64,000 nt of DNA from Sphingobacterium sp. UT-1RO-CII-1 (GTDB lineage: Bacteria; Bacteroidota; Bacteroidia; Sphingobacteriales; Sphingobacteriaceae), in assembly GCF_026711005.1 (NCBI RefSeq), contig NZ_JAPPVJ010000002.1, positions 788,154 through 852,153 of the forward strand. Direction: 5' to 3'. Numbering within the stretch: the first letter of the stretch is position 1; each line of letters starts with the position of its first letter. The notes under the pieces are model-generated. The model worked only from the letters and a program-made list of their open reading frames with translations, ran no database searches and was not told where the DNA came from. Position numbers and translations under genes: made by a program. Shown one piece after another: positions 1 through 8,061 of this stretch.

Positions 1-1
1 A

Positions 2-814
2 AATTTTGGCTCAGAATGGCATTATCACCCTGAATTGGAATTACATTATGTTATTCAGGGCGAAGGTGTGCGCTTAATAGGTGATAACATAAGTAATTTT
101 TCATCGGGAGAACTTATACTACTTGGTGAGAATCTTCCACATATGTGGCAAAGCAATGAGAGCTACTATCAAAGTAACCCTTCTCGAAAAGTTGAAGCTA
201 TGATTTTTCATTTTCTACCCTATTGCCTAGGTCAGGACTTTCTATCTCTTCCCGAAGCTTATCTACTACCGGTCTTATTTGAAAAAGCAAAGAAGGGAAT
301 GTCCATCTATGGAGATTCAAAAAAAAGGATCATAGATCTTATGATGGAAGGACAAGATGCTTCCGAATTTAAAAGGCTACTGATATTAATATCTACTTTA
401 AAAATATTGGCCGAAACAACGGAATACTTTAACATTGCTACTCCGCACGCCTTTTACAAAAACACAGATGATAATGTCGTAGATCGAATTAATAAAGTCT
501 GTAGCTATTCATTAATTAACTTTAAAAAGGAAATCACATTAGAAGAAATCGCTAGCATAGCAAATCTTAGCGTCACGTCGTTTTGTAGATATTTTAAAAC
601 TATAACTAAGAAAACCTATTATGATTTCCTCATTGAAATAAGAGTTAGCCATGCCTGTCGTATGCTTATTGAAGATCTGCAACCGACAGAAATAATATGT
701 TTTGAATGTGGTTTCAATAACGTTTCAAATTTTTATAGACATTTCAAAAAGATAACCAATATGACCCCTTTAGAATATAAACGAAAATACCATTCTAAAA
801 AACTAACCATATAG
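2..814 (+). CDS. AraC family transcriptional regulator with N-terminal cupin domain (5' end outside window)
   Basis: The reading frame is open from base 2, so the start lies before the window; the TTG at 35 is not a convincing start because the codons before it encode EWHYHPELE, a typical beginning of an AraC-type cupin domain. The N-terminal ~150 residues fit a ligand-sensing beta-barrel. The last ~100 residues carry two helix-turn-helix motifs (ITLEEIASIANLS, and the FECGFNNVSNFYRHFKK signature), ending in the usual TPLEYKRKY. Proteins of this family bind DNA in the cytoplasm and usually control an adjacent catabolic or transport gene, but the upstream neighbour is not visible and the downstream gene is convergent, so no target is proposed. 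Confidence 0.9.
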   Translation, partial: NFGSEWHYHPELELHYVIQGEGVRLIGDNISNFSSGELILLGENLPHMWQSNESYYQSNPSRKVEAMIFHFLPYCLGQDFLSLPEAYLLPVLFEKAKKGMSIYGDSKKRIIDLMMEGQDASEFKRLLILISTLKILAETTEYFNIATPHAFYKNTDDNVVDRINKVCSYSLINFKKEITLEEIASIANLSVTSFCRYFKTITKKTYYDFLIEIRVSHACRMLIEDLQPTEIICFECGFNNVSNFYRHFKKITNMTPLEYKRKYHSKKLTI

Positions 815-1042
815 TAACTAGAATTGACCTCCATATGTCTATGTCGTTTTACTTATATAGAACATGCTTTCTAAATTTGTTTGAGACTTTTTATAAATAG
901 TCATACTGCCGAACAAACATCCTATATATAAGAGTTATACCATAATGTACTACACCGACCATCAAAATATAAAAAATGGAGCGTTACTTATTAAGTAGCA
1001 CTCCATTCCGAATAATAAAACACAAAGCTTTATTAAAAAAAG

Positions 1043-1684
1043 TTATTTGTTTTTTGCCCATAAAACAAATTCATTCATTTCATTTCTAACCTTTTTCATT
1101 GAAGCTAACCAATCCCTATCGGGGTCACTATAGCCTAGGTACATAATATTTACGCTTTTAAGCCCAAGCTCCCGTAAGTTTAACACCTCATCAAAAACAT
1201 CATTATTAAATCCCTCTGCAGGGGTACTATCAATTCGCAATTCTGCAGCTTGCGCTAGTGCCAGCCCTAAAGCAATATAAGTTTGACGTGCCGCATGCTC
1301 AAAATGTCGTTCTTTTTCCTGGTTGCCATACAATTTCTTCAACATATCCGTGTAGCTATTGAAGCGACCTTGTGGTAAGCCTCGTTCCTCTGTAGTTTTA
1401 TCATACATTGTGTCAATTCTTTCCGAGCTGTATTCATCCCAGGCAGCAAAAACTAATACATATGAGCAGTCTCTCAAACACTCAGGATTAAATATCCCCT
1501 CCATCAATCTCTCTCTAACACCTTTATCTTCCACAACAATTACACGGAAAGGCTGCAAACCTGATGAAGTAGGAGCTAAACGTGCTGCCTCTAAAATTTT
1601 CGACAAATCTTCTTTACTAACCTTTTTTGTTGGATCATATGCTTTTGTAGCATGCCTCCATTTCAAATCCTCTATTAATGACAT
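1043..1684 (-). CDS. Nitroreductase-family NAD(P)H-dependent flavin oxidoreductase
   Basis: 213 residues, the usual length for the NfsB/YdjA-type nitroreductase family, which use bound FMN and NAD(P)H to reduce nitroaromatics, quinones or similar compounds in the cytoplasm. The N-terminus has the FMN-binding pattern of the family (WRHATKAYDP, then EAARLAPTSSGLQPFRV). The C-terminal part has the glycine-containing FMN loop (LGLKSVNIMYLGY). The physiological substrate cannot be read from the sequence. The gene stands alone between a convergent AraC gene and a divergent helicase, and a -7 element lies about 95 bases before its start. Confidence 0.88.
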   Translation of the reverse strand: MSLIEDLKWRHATKAYDPTKKVSKEDLSKILEAARLAPTSSGLQPFRVIVVEDKGVRERLMEGIFNPECLRDCSYVLVFAAWDEYSSERIDTMYDKTTEERGLPQGRFNSYTDMLKKLYGNQEKERHFEHAARQTYIALGLALAQAAELRIDSTPAEGFNNDVFDEVLNLRELGLKSVNIMYLGYSDPDRDWLASMKKVRNEMNEFVLWAKNK

Positions 1685-1779
1685 AATTTTATTAATTTAT
1701 CTAAGCTAAGCTTTACCACTTTATTTTTACTCACCTATTTTACAACAAAATACTATGTTGCTATAATCTCTTACAAGCT

Positions 1780-1787
1780 CAAAGATA
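1780..1787 (-). promoter_or_regulatory. Bacteroidota -7 promoter element for the nitroreductase gene
   Basis: The minus strand reads TATCTTTG, an exact match to TAnnTTTG. Transcription would begin roughly 4-7 bases further on, giving a leader of about 90 bases. No convincing -33 element is seen. Confidence 0.5.
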
Positions 1788-2023
1788 ATAATGCCATTAA
1801 TGCCCTACAAAGATTAGCCAAGAGAGCAACAATACTATGACAGAAAAAAAACATATGTACTAATCATACACTAGCATTAATTTCTCCATTTAACTTAGTT
1901 AACCTTACAAAACTGATTTTTTATAATAGTGATAGAGTCGTATCTAGCCCATAAATCGGAAGAGATATTCAAAATAAAACGAATTAAAAAAACTAAAACA
2001 ATACTTTATAATAATAATTCATG

Positions 2024-2031
2024 TATCTTTG
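2024..2031 (+). promoter_or_regulatory. Bacteroidota -7 promoter element for the helicase/cold-shock operon
   Basis: TATCTTTG matches the TAnnTTTG consensus and is followed by GC. If used, it gives a leader of about 275 bases before the helicase start at 2311. Confidence 0.5.
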
Positions 2032-2035
2032 CATT

Positions 2036-2310
2036 GTAATGGGCCTCTGCCTACGCTTTTTCTGAAACTGTTTAGTTAAATCTTTTCATTCAGTCTTCGC
2101 TTTTCAGCTGCCAATTTATTATTATCACATTGATATGTATACAACTGGCAATATATGCTGCGTAAGAAATAGAAGAAAAACTGCAACTCACCTTTGTTCA
2201 TTTAGCAAAATAACTTCTTGTTTTAATAATCGATCAAAAGAATATGAGTTAAAAAAGGCTTTAAACCTATAAATCATATCATATAGTTAAAAGGCCTTTA
2301 ATATTAAAAG
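2036..2310 (+). promoter_or_regulatory. Long untranslated leader of the cold-shock helicase operon
   Basis: This is the second half of a 626-base gene-free stretch (1685-2310). The first half (1685-2020) is AT-rich and holds only the nitroreductase promoter. The second half is probably transcribed from the -7 element at 2024 and ends close to the start codon with a self-complementary AAAGGCCTTT core near 2290-2300. Long structured leaders are typical of cold-shock RNA helicase and Csp mRNAs; that this one acts as a thermosensor is inference. Confidence 0.4.
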
Positions 2311-3423
2311 ATGACATTTCAAGAATTAGGATTAGCTGATCCTATATTAAAAGCAATAAGCTCGGTTGGTTATACCCAAACGACAGAGATACAAAGACGC
2401 GCAATACCGATTCTTTTGAAAGGAAAAGATATTATAGGTTGTGCACAAACAGGAACTGGAAAAACAGCAGCATTTGCTATTCCAATTTTACATTTACTAT
2501 CCAAAGAACCAAAACATCGCCATAAAGCTCCAAAAGCCCTTATTCTTGCACCGACACGTGAATTAGCAATACAAATAGGAGATAGCTTTTTACAGTACGC
2601 CAAATATTTGGATATAAAACAAACAGTTATTTTTGGCGGAGTTTCTCCTACAAAACAAATAGAGCAATTAAAAAATGGTGTTGACATCATCATTGCTACT
2701 CCTGGTAGGCTACTCGATCTATTTAATCAAGGTTTTATAGTTTTTAGAGATATTCGTTTTCTTGTTTTAGATGAAGCTGATAACATGTTAGACATGGGCT
2801 TTATCCATGACATCAAAAAGGTTTTAAAACAAATCCCTCAGAAACGACATACTTTGTTTTTCTCAGCTACTATGCCTCCGCCAATTCGAAAGTTTGCAAA
2901 TAGCATATTAATGCAACCTGAAGAAATAAACGTTACACCTGTATCATCAACAGCTCAAACTGTTGAGCAATTTGTTTATTTTGTGGAAAAAAAGGACAAA
3001 GTAGCGTTGCTACTAAAGATCATGGCTGAACACCGTATCGAACAGACTTTAGTCTTTACTAGAACCAAACATGGTGCGGATCGATTAGCTAAACAATTGG
3101 CGAAAAAAGATGTAAGCGTAGCGAGCATACACGGTAATAAATCGCAAAACGCACGACAAAAAGCATTACAAGACTTTCGCAAGGGTTCGGTGCACCTGCT
3201 TATAGCTACAGATATAGCTGCAAGAGGGATAGATATTGAAAAGCTACCTTACGTTATCAATTATGATCTTCCAAATGATGCCGAAACCTACGTGCATAGA
3301 ATCGGCCGTACGGGAAGAGCCGGCAAATCAGGTGCCGCCTTTTCTTTCTGTAGTGAAGAACAAAAAAAGGAATTACAAAGTATACAAAAGCTAATTGGTT
3401 TCCAATTAACAGTTTTAGAATAA
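2311..3423 (+). CDS. DEAD-box ATP-dependent RNA helicase (RhlE/CsdA type)
   Basis: 370 residues with the complete DEAD-box motif series in order: Q motif (FQELGLADPILKAI, TEIQRRAIP), Walker A (AQTGTGKT), PTRELA, GG, TPGRLLDL, DEAD, SAT, then in the second RecA domain HGNKSQNARQKAL, ATDIAARGIDI and HRIGRTGRAG. It ends just after motif VI with almost no C-terminal extension, so this is a minimal helicase core. It should unwind RNA duplexes in ribosome assembly or mRNA turnover. It is 41 bases upstream of a cold-shock protein gene on the same strand with no terminator between, so the two probably form a cold-response operon. The exact subfamily (RhlE versus others) is not certain. Confidence 0.95.
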   Translation: MTFQELGLADPILKAISSVGYTQTTEIQRRAIPILLKGKDIIGCAQTGTGKTAAFAIPILHLLSKEPKHRHKAPKALILAPTRELAIQIGDSFLQYAKYLDIKQTVIFGGVSPTKQIEQLKNGVDIIIATPGRLLDLFNQGFIVFRDIRFLVLDEADNMLDMGFIHDIKKVLKQIPQKRHTLFFSATMPPPIRKFANSILMQPEEINVTPVSSTAQTVEQFVYFVEKKDKVALLLKIMAEHRIEQTLVFTRTKHGADRLAKQLAKKDVSVASIHGNKSQNARQKALQDFRKGSVHLLIATDIAARGIDIEKLPYVINYDLPNDAETYVHRIGRTGRAGKSGAAFSFCSEEQKKELQSIQKLIGFQLTVLE

Positions 3424-3464
3424 TTAAAATTTAAAATTCATTAATAAATAAATACAATAACACA

Positions 3465-3659
3465 ATGCAAGAAGGAACAGTAAAATTTTTCAACGTTACA
3501 AAAGGATTCGGTTTTATCACACCTGCTAATGGTGGTCAAGACGTATTTGTACATTCTTCAGGATTAATAGATGATATCCGTGAAAATGACAGCGTTACAT
3601 TTGATGTTGAAAACGGAAAAAAAGGACTTAACGCTGTTAATGTAAAAGTAGTAGGATAA
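3465..3659 (+). CDS. Cold-shock domain protein (CspA family)
   Basis: 64 residues, a single cold-shock domain with RNP1-like KGFGFI and RNP2-like VFVH motifs, preceded by the usual GTVKFFNVTKG opening. Such proteins bind single-stranded RNA and prevent secondary structure. It lies 41 bases after a DEAD-box helicase gene and is followed by a strong hairpin terminator, so helicase and Csp are most likely co-transcribed and act together on structured RNA. Confidence 0.97.
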   Translation: MQEGTVKFFNVTKGFGFITPANGGQDVFVHSSGLIDDIRENDSVTFDVENGKKGLNAVNVKVVG

Positions 3660-3696
3660 TTACCTACTCAAGCTACAACAGTAAAGCTACTTTAAA

Positions 3697-3727
3697 AAAG
3701 CCCATTAATACGTATTTAATGGGCTTT
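3697..3727. terminator. Bidirectional rho-independent terminator between csp and ddh
   Basis: A perfect 12-bp stem (AAAGCCCATTAA with TTAATGGGCTTT) around a 7-base loop. A-rich and T-rich flanks make it suitable for both the csp transcript and the convergent ddh transcript. Confidence 0.85.
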
Positions 3728-3742
3728 ATTTATATCTATAAA

Positions 3743-4723
3743 CTACAGCAACTCAGCTCTAAGTTGTTCGGGTGATTTGGGTGATAAATATCCTAATGGC
3801 ACATCAAAAACAGTTCTTGCACCAACTTGGCCTTCTTTAGCCATTTTTCCAACTGCACGAGCATACGCTACTAAGACACTAGCTGTAAATTCTGGATTAC
3901 TTTCTAAGGCCAAACTAAATTCAACTCTTTGTTTTGCACCACTACCTGTCACACCCGATCTGAATACAATCCCTCCATGCGGCATTGTGTTGTGATTCTT
4001 GCTTAATTCATCTTCGTCAATAAAATATACAGTTGTTTTATAATCCGCAAAGTAATGAGGCATCGAGGTAATCGATCTCTCAATCTCCTTCAAATCTGCA
4101 CCGTCCTCGGCCACAACATAACAAACCCTTTCGTGCCTTTCTGCTGCCGATAGATTAGGATTATCACCCTGACGCACCTGCTGTAATGCCTCTTCTATAG
4201 GAATTGTGTATTGAACACCGTTTTTCACGCCCTTAACACGACGAACTGCATCTGAGTGTCCTTGACTCAACCCTTTGCCCCAAAAAGTATAATCAGTACC
4301 TTCAGGGAGGATACTCTGACCTAACAATCGAGCGATTGAAAATAACCCTGGATCCCACCCTGTAGATATCAAACTCAATTTACTACTGCTTCTAGCACAT
4401 TTGTCCACTGCTACAAAGTAATCTGGTATTTTAGCATGGGTATCGAAACTATCCACTGTATTAAATATTTTAGATACTTCAATTACTTGTTCAGGCAGGT
4501 CTTGGGAGGAACCTCCACATAAAATCATGACATCTACTTTATCTTTATACAGATGTAATTCATTCATAGCTATAAACAAAGTCCCCCCCCCAAGAGAGCT
4601 TGGATCTCTTCTTGAAAAAATCCCCACAAGCTCTAAATCTTGACTTTGCTCAATAGCTAGCTGTACTCCTTTTCCTAAATTGCCATAGCCTATAATACCT
4701 ATTCTCAAAACCTCTTTTTCCAT
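3743..4723 (-). CDS. ddh: meso-Diaminopimelate D-dehydrogenase
   Basis: 326 residues, close to the length of characterised Ddh enzymes. The N-terminus is a Rossmann NADP-binding fold (IGIIGYGNLGKGV, then GIFSRRDP). The middle has the family's substrate-binding region (STGWDPGLFSI, FWGKGLSQGHSDAVRR), and the C-terminus the PHGGIVFRSG and SNPEFTASVLVAYARA segments. The enzyme interconverts meso-2,6-diaminopimelate and L-2-amino-6-oxopimelate with NADP(H), providing a one-step branch to DAP for lysine and peptidoglycan. It is monocistronic, convergent with the cold-shock operon. Confidence 0.93.
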   Translation of the reverse strand: MEKEVLRIGIIGYGNLGKGVQLAIEQSQDLELVGIFSRRDPSSLGGGTLFIAMNELHLYKDKVDVMILCGGSSQDLPEQVIEVSKIFNTVDSFDTHAKIPDYFVAVDKCARSSSKLSLISTGWDPGLFSIARLLGQSILPEGTDYTFWGKGLSQGHSDAVRRVKGVKNGVQYTIPIEEALQQVRQGDNPNLSAAERHERVCYVVAEDGADLKEIERSITSMPHYFADYKTTVYFIDEDELSKNHNTMPHGGIVFRSGVTGSGAKQRVEFSLALESNPEFTASVLVAYARAVGKMAKEGQVGARTVFDVPLGYLSPKSPEQLRAELL

Positions 4724-4958
4724 TACTGTTACAATAACTTTGATTCTTATAAAAAAATAATCTCATCAAATCCGAAAATGATGTTGATTAATAAGTCTTT
4801 TCTCTTAAGAATAGCAATTACTATCTACCTAGAAAAGACTAGTTGACGAATTTAAATAAAATCGAACAAAATCTACAGTATTATTTATATCTGTTGATAA
4901 CAAAAAGTAATCAAACTAGCTTAGTAATGTTCAAACCCTATAATTATAGTTTATCGCA

Positions 4959-5237
4959 CTAATTGCCAGCTAAAAGTTCAGCATGCTCTGGGTAACGATC
5001 AAAAACAATAGCTGCAAATGAACATTCTGGTTTAATTTTCAGGGTCTGATTTTGCGCTTGGTCAATTGTTGCTAACACTAGATCCTCTGCAATCTTATTT
5101 CCTCTATAATAGGGTTCAACTTCGGTATGCGTTATTATCAAAAAACCATCTTCAATTTTATAGACCAATTTTCCAATCTGCACTTCATCATTTAAGGCCA
5201 ACCATTCCTTCTGCTCTTCTACATGTATTAATTCCAT
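4959..5237 (-). CDS. Small GNAT-like N-acetyltransferase (YjdJ-type)
   Basis: I start it at the ATG at 5237 (92 residues), because the ~29 residues upstream in the same frame look non-coding and the MELIHVEE beginning fits the family. The core reads TEVEPYYRGNKIAEDLV, a short acetyl-CoA binding motif of the minimal GNAT family (PF14542-like), followed by LKIKPECSFAAIVFDRYPEH, where the family has a conserved Cys and an RHP/RYP segment. These proteins are single-domain acetyltransferases of unknown substrate. Flanking intergenic stretches (4724-4958, 5325-5555) are AT-rich with no gene. Confidence 0.75.
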   Translation of the reverse strand: MELIHVEEQKEWLALNDEVQIGKLVYKIEDGFLIITHTEVEPYYRGNKIAEDLVLATIDQAQNQTLKIKPECSFAAIVFDRYPEHAELLAGN

Positions 5238-5555
5238 AATAATTATATATTTAAAAACTGAATTCCAGACATTAAATGCTATTAATTCAGTGTGTAATGA
5301 ATAAATAACTGCACCTAAATGCATCTACCATAATAATAACGTCAAAACAACTATTCTTATTTTACAAAAAACTATTGGTTACATATATATATACATTCTA
5401 TAAAATACTAAACGGGTATAAAGCTAATTTTATAAATGTGTCTCAAATATAAACAAATATCTTAAAAACAAATTTTTACCAAAGCACTCAACTTGATTAA
5501 ATGTTGAGAAAGACTAAAGTAAAATATAACATTTCTCGCTAAAAAAAATCCTATG

Positions 5556-5563
5556 TATATTTG
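5556..5563 (+). promoter_or_regulatory. -7 promoter element immediately before mqnC
   Basis: TATATTTG ends only six bases before the ATG at 5570, so the transcript would start at or within a few bases of the start codon (nearly leaderless). Confidence 0.5.
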
Positions 5564-5569
5564 CTATTA

Positions 5570-6691
5570 ATGAATGTAGACAACTTACTTACACGAGCCT
5601 TAAACTTCGATTTTCTATCTAAAGAAGAAGGTATATACTTATACCATCATGCTGCTACATCGGACCTCACTTATATAGCAAATGAACTTCGTAAAATACA
5701 AGTTCCTCATGGTAAAGTTACATGGCAAATTGATAGAAATGTCAATACAACAAATGTTTGTATTGCAAACTGTAAATTTTGCAATTTTTTCCGTCGTCCT
5801 GGTCATGAAGAAAGCTATATTACTAATATAGAGACTTATAAAGAAAAAATTGAAGAGACGCTTCGTTATGGAGGAGATCAATTATTACTACAAGGTGGTC
5901 ATCATCCTGAATTGGGTTTAGACTTTTATGCCAATTTATTTAAGCAGTTAAAGCAACTTTATCCAGAACTTAAATTACATGCGTTAGGTCCACCAGAAAT
6001 AGCACATGTGTCAAAACTAGAAGGATTATCACATACAGAGGTATTGACAACACTACAAAAAGCGGGGTTAGACTCTCTACCTGGAGCTGGAGCTGAGATA
6101 TTAAACGACAGAGTTCGTAGATTAATTTCAAAAGGTAAATGTGGTGGGCAAGAATGGCTTGATGTTATGCGAGCTGCACATAAAATAAATCTTCCAACCT
6201 CTGCAACTATGATGTTTGGACATATTGAAACAATAGATGAACGTTTTGAACATCTTGTCTGGATAAGAGAAGTACAAAATGAAAAGCCGGCACGTGCGCA
6301 TGGCTTCATAGCATTTATTCCTTGGCCTTTTCAAGACGATGGCACCTTGCTAAAACGTCTTCGGGGAATAACAAACAATGTAACCGGTGAAGAATATGTT
6401 AGAATGATTGCCTTATCCCGCATCATGCTACCAAATATTAAAAATATACAGGCTTCATGGTTAACTGTAGGTAAACGAACGGCTCAACTGTGCTTACACG
6501 CAGGAGCAAATGATTTTGGCTCTATTATGATTGAAGAGAATGTCGTTTCGGCAGCAGGTGCACCGCACCGTTTCACGTCCAAATCGATACAAGAAACAAT
6601 ACTCCAAGCGGGCTTTGAGCCTCAACTCAGAACTCAAAAATACGAATTCAGAGAACTCCCAGATATGGAAGAACAAATTATTAATTACTAA
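5570..6691 (+). CDS. mqnC: Cyclic dehypoxanthinyl futalosine synthase (radical SAM), menaquinone biosynthesis
   Basis: 373 residues starting from the ATG at 5570 rather than the TTG at 5561. The radical-SAM cluster motif CX3CX2C is at Cys64, Cys68 and Cys71 (NVCIANCKFCNFFRR). The MqnC-type sequence follows: LLQGGHHPELGLDFY, LDSLPGAGAEIL, ATMMFGHIETIDERFEHL, FIPWPFQDDGT, and HAGANDFGSIMIEENVVSAAG. The enzyme cyclises dehypoxanthine futalosine in the futalosine route to menaquinone, the respiratory quinone of these bacteria. MqnE is the nearest relative, but the FIPWPFQ and NIQASWLTVG segments favour MqnC. scpB follows after 11 bases and is probably co-transcribed. Confidence 0.93.
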   Translation: MNVDNLLTRALNFDFLSKEEGIYLYHHAATSDLTYIANELRKIQVPHGKVTWQIDRNVNTTNVCIANCKFCNFFRRPGHEESYITNIETYKEKIEETLRYGGDQLLLQGGHHPELGLDFYANLFKQLKQLYPELKLHALGPPEIAHVSKLEGLSHTEVLTTLQKAGLDSLPGAGAEILNDRVRRLISKGKCGGQEWLDVMRAAHKINLPTSATMMFGHIETIDERFEHLVWIREVQNEKPARAHGFIAFIPWPFQDDGTLLKRLRGITNNVTGEEYVRMIALSRIMLPNIKNIQASWLTVGKRTAQLCLHAGANDFGSIMIEENVVSAAGAPHRFTSKSIQETILQAGFEPQLRTQKYEFRELPDMEEQIINY

Positions 6692-6702
6692 GAGTAAGTG
6701 CA

Positions 6703-7263
6703 GTGAAAGATATACTTTTAAACATTGAGGCTCTTCTATTCGCTTCCGAAGAAGGAGTAAGTATAAATGACCTAAAACAGGTTTTACAAGAGGCTTTATC
6801 AATCCAAATAACAAAAGAGGAACTAACAGATTTATTAGATAAAATCAAGATGAAATACAGATCCGACGATCAGGTATTTGACTTAAGATTGATAAACAAT
6901 CACTATCAATTTTTGACAAAAGAACTCTATCATGAAGTAGTAAATCAGCTACAAGCACATAAAGATAAAAAAAAGTTAAGCCAAGCAGCATTAGAAACTC
7001 TTGCTATCATAGCTTATCGTCAACCTATTACCAAGTTAGAAGTTGAACAAATCCGAGGAGTAAATTGCGACTACTCTATACAAAGGTTATTGGAGAGAAA
7101 ACTAATAACCATTGCAGGAAAAGCAGATAGTATAGGTAAGCCTTTAATTTACGCAACAAGTGATGAGTTTATGAACCACTTCGGAATAAATTCGGCAAAA
7201 GACCTTCCACAACTCAAAGATATTATTACAGAGGAAAACAGCATTGGTGAAGTACCTGTCTAA
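6703..7263 (+). CDS. scpB: Segregation and condensation protein B
   Basis: 186 residues with a GTG start; no ATG is available near the conserved beginning (DILLNIEALLFASEEGVSINDL). Two winged-helix domains can be recognised, the second containing the family signature LSQAALETLAIIAYRQPITKLEVEQIRGVN. ScpB pairs with ScpA and SMC to compact and separate chromosomes. The gene lies 11 bases after mqnC. scpA is not next to it in this window. Confidence 0.94.
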   Translation: MKDILLNIEALLFASEEGVSINDLKQVLQEALSIQITKEELTDLLDKIKMKYRSDDQVFDLRLINNHYQFLTKELYHEVVNQLQAHKDKKKLSQAALETLAIIAYRQPITKLEVEQIRGVNCDYSIQRLLERKLITIAGKADSIGKPLIYATSDEFMNHFGINSAKDLPQLKDIITEENSIGEVPV

Positions 7264-7344
7264 AAAAGAGATTATTCAACACACTAAATATCAATAGAAT
7301 AAAAAAATAAAAAAGTTTTAAGTTATCATATTCTTGATTAATTT

Positions 7345-7352
7345 TACCTTTG
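7345..7352 (+). promoter_or_regulatory. -7 promoter element for the acidic small protein
   Basis: TACCTTTG, an exact TAnnTTTG match, 40 bases before the ATG at 7393. This supports a separate transcript for the small open frame. Confidence 0.5.
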
Positions 7353-7392
7353 AAAAAACAACAAATTAATTATTTTTTAATAAAACAAGACC

Positions 7393-7548
7393 ATGACGCT
7401 ATCGGCTGAAAATGAGGAGTTAATTGATGAAATCATCAATTTTAATGGACCTGAAGATGATGTTGACGACAACTACGACGACGACTTCGACTTGGAGGAC
7501 ATTGATTCTATTGATGAATTTGACGACTTTGACGATGACGACTATTAG
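7393..7548 (+). CDS. Very acidic 51-residue small protein, function unknown
   Basis: An ATG-to-TAG frame of 51 codons, MTLSAENEELIDEIINFN followed by a tail dominated by Asp, Phe and Tyr (for example EFDDFDDDDY at the end). By my count about half of all residues are Asp or Glu and there is no Lys or Arg. It has its own -7 element and is followed by a strong terminator, so it looks like a real one-gene transcript. Composition suggests an intrinsically disordered polyanion such as a nucleic-acid mimic, chaperone-like tail or metal binder; none of these is demonstrated. I do not recognise a family. Confidence 0.7.
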   Translation: MTLSAENEELIDEIINFNGPEDDVDDNYDDDFDLEDIDSIDEFDDFDDDDY

Positions 7549-7605
7549 TCTCATCACTACTCACTTTTATTAGAAGAAGGTAAAAAACAAATTCAAATGA
7601 AAATT

Positions 7606-7640
7606 AAAAAGGCAGTGCTCTTAATAAGCACTGCCTTTTT
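7606..7640. terminator. Bidirectional terminator between the acidic-protein gene and the XRE gene
   Basis: 14-bp perfect stem (AAAAAGGCAGTGCT / AGCACTGCCTTTTT) with a 7-base loop, between convergent genes. Confidence 0.88.
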
Positions 7641-7660
7641 AGTTTTATCACCTAAATTTT

Positions 7661-7993
7661 TCACGACCTTTTATGTAGCTGCTCATAAAGATCTATGACT
7701 TTTTTCTGCAATTCTATAACCTCTACCTCACGAACTTGTAATTTCTTATTCAGCTCCGTAATTTCATCGGCTATTTGCTTTTCTTCTTCAAGATCAGTAG
7801 TAGATAACAATTGTACTAGCGATAAACCGAACAATCTCGATATCTGATTTAATCGAGATAAGTTCACATCTGTAATGCCTGTTTCAATCTTTGAAAAGGC
7901 TGGTATAGATATATCCAAACGTTTTGCCACATCTTCTTGGCTCCATCCCTTCTGGTGTCTCAAAAGACGTATTTTTTTTCCTAATGCATTCAT
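7661..7993 (-). CDS. XRE-family helix-turn-helix regulator with C-terminal coiled coil
   Basis: 110 residues. Residues ~6-62 are a Cro/C1-type HTH (IRLLRHQKGWSQEDVAKRLDIS, FSKIETGITDVNLSRLNQI). Residues ~68-108 are Leu/Glu/Lys-rich with heptad character and likely form a coiled coil for dimerisation. It is monocistronic with a -7 element 15-30 bases before the start. No toxin or other obvious partner gene adjoins it, so its target is unknown. Confidence 0.88.
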   Translation of the reverse strand: MNALGKKIRLLRHQKGWSQEDVAKRLDISIPAFSKIETGITDVNLSRLNQISRLFGLSLVQLLSTTDLEEEKQIADEITELNKKLQVREVEVIELQKKVIDLYEQLHKRS

Positions 7994-8014
7994 GACTTAT
8001 TGTTTTTCTTGCAT

Positions 8015-8022
8015 CAAAAGTA
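8015..8022 (-). promoter_or_regulatory. -7 promoter element for the XRE regulator
   Basis: The minus strand reads TACTTTTG, 21 bases upstream of the start codon, giving a leader of roughly 15 bases. Confidence 0.45.
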
Positions 8023-8061
8023 ATAAAAAATTCATTAAAGAAAAACTAGCAAACCCTATAA

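Noticed and set aside
7661..7993. XRE gene as antitoxin of a toxin-antitoxin pair
   Set aside because: The neighbouring acidic-protein gene is convergent behind a strong terminator, and no toxin-like gene is adjacent.
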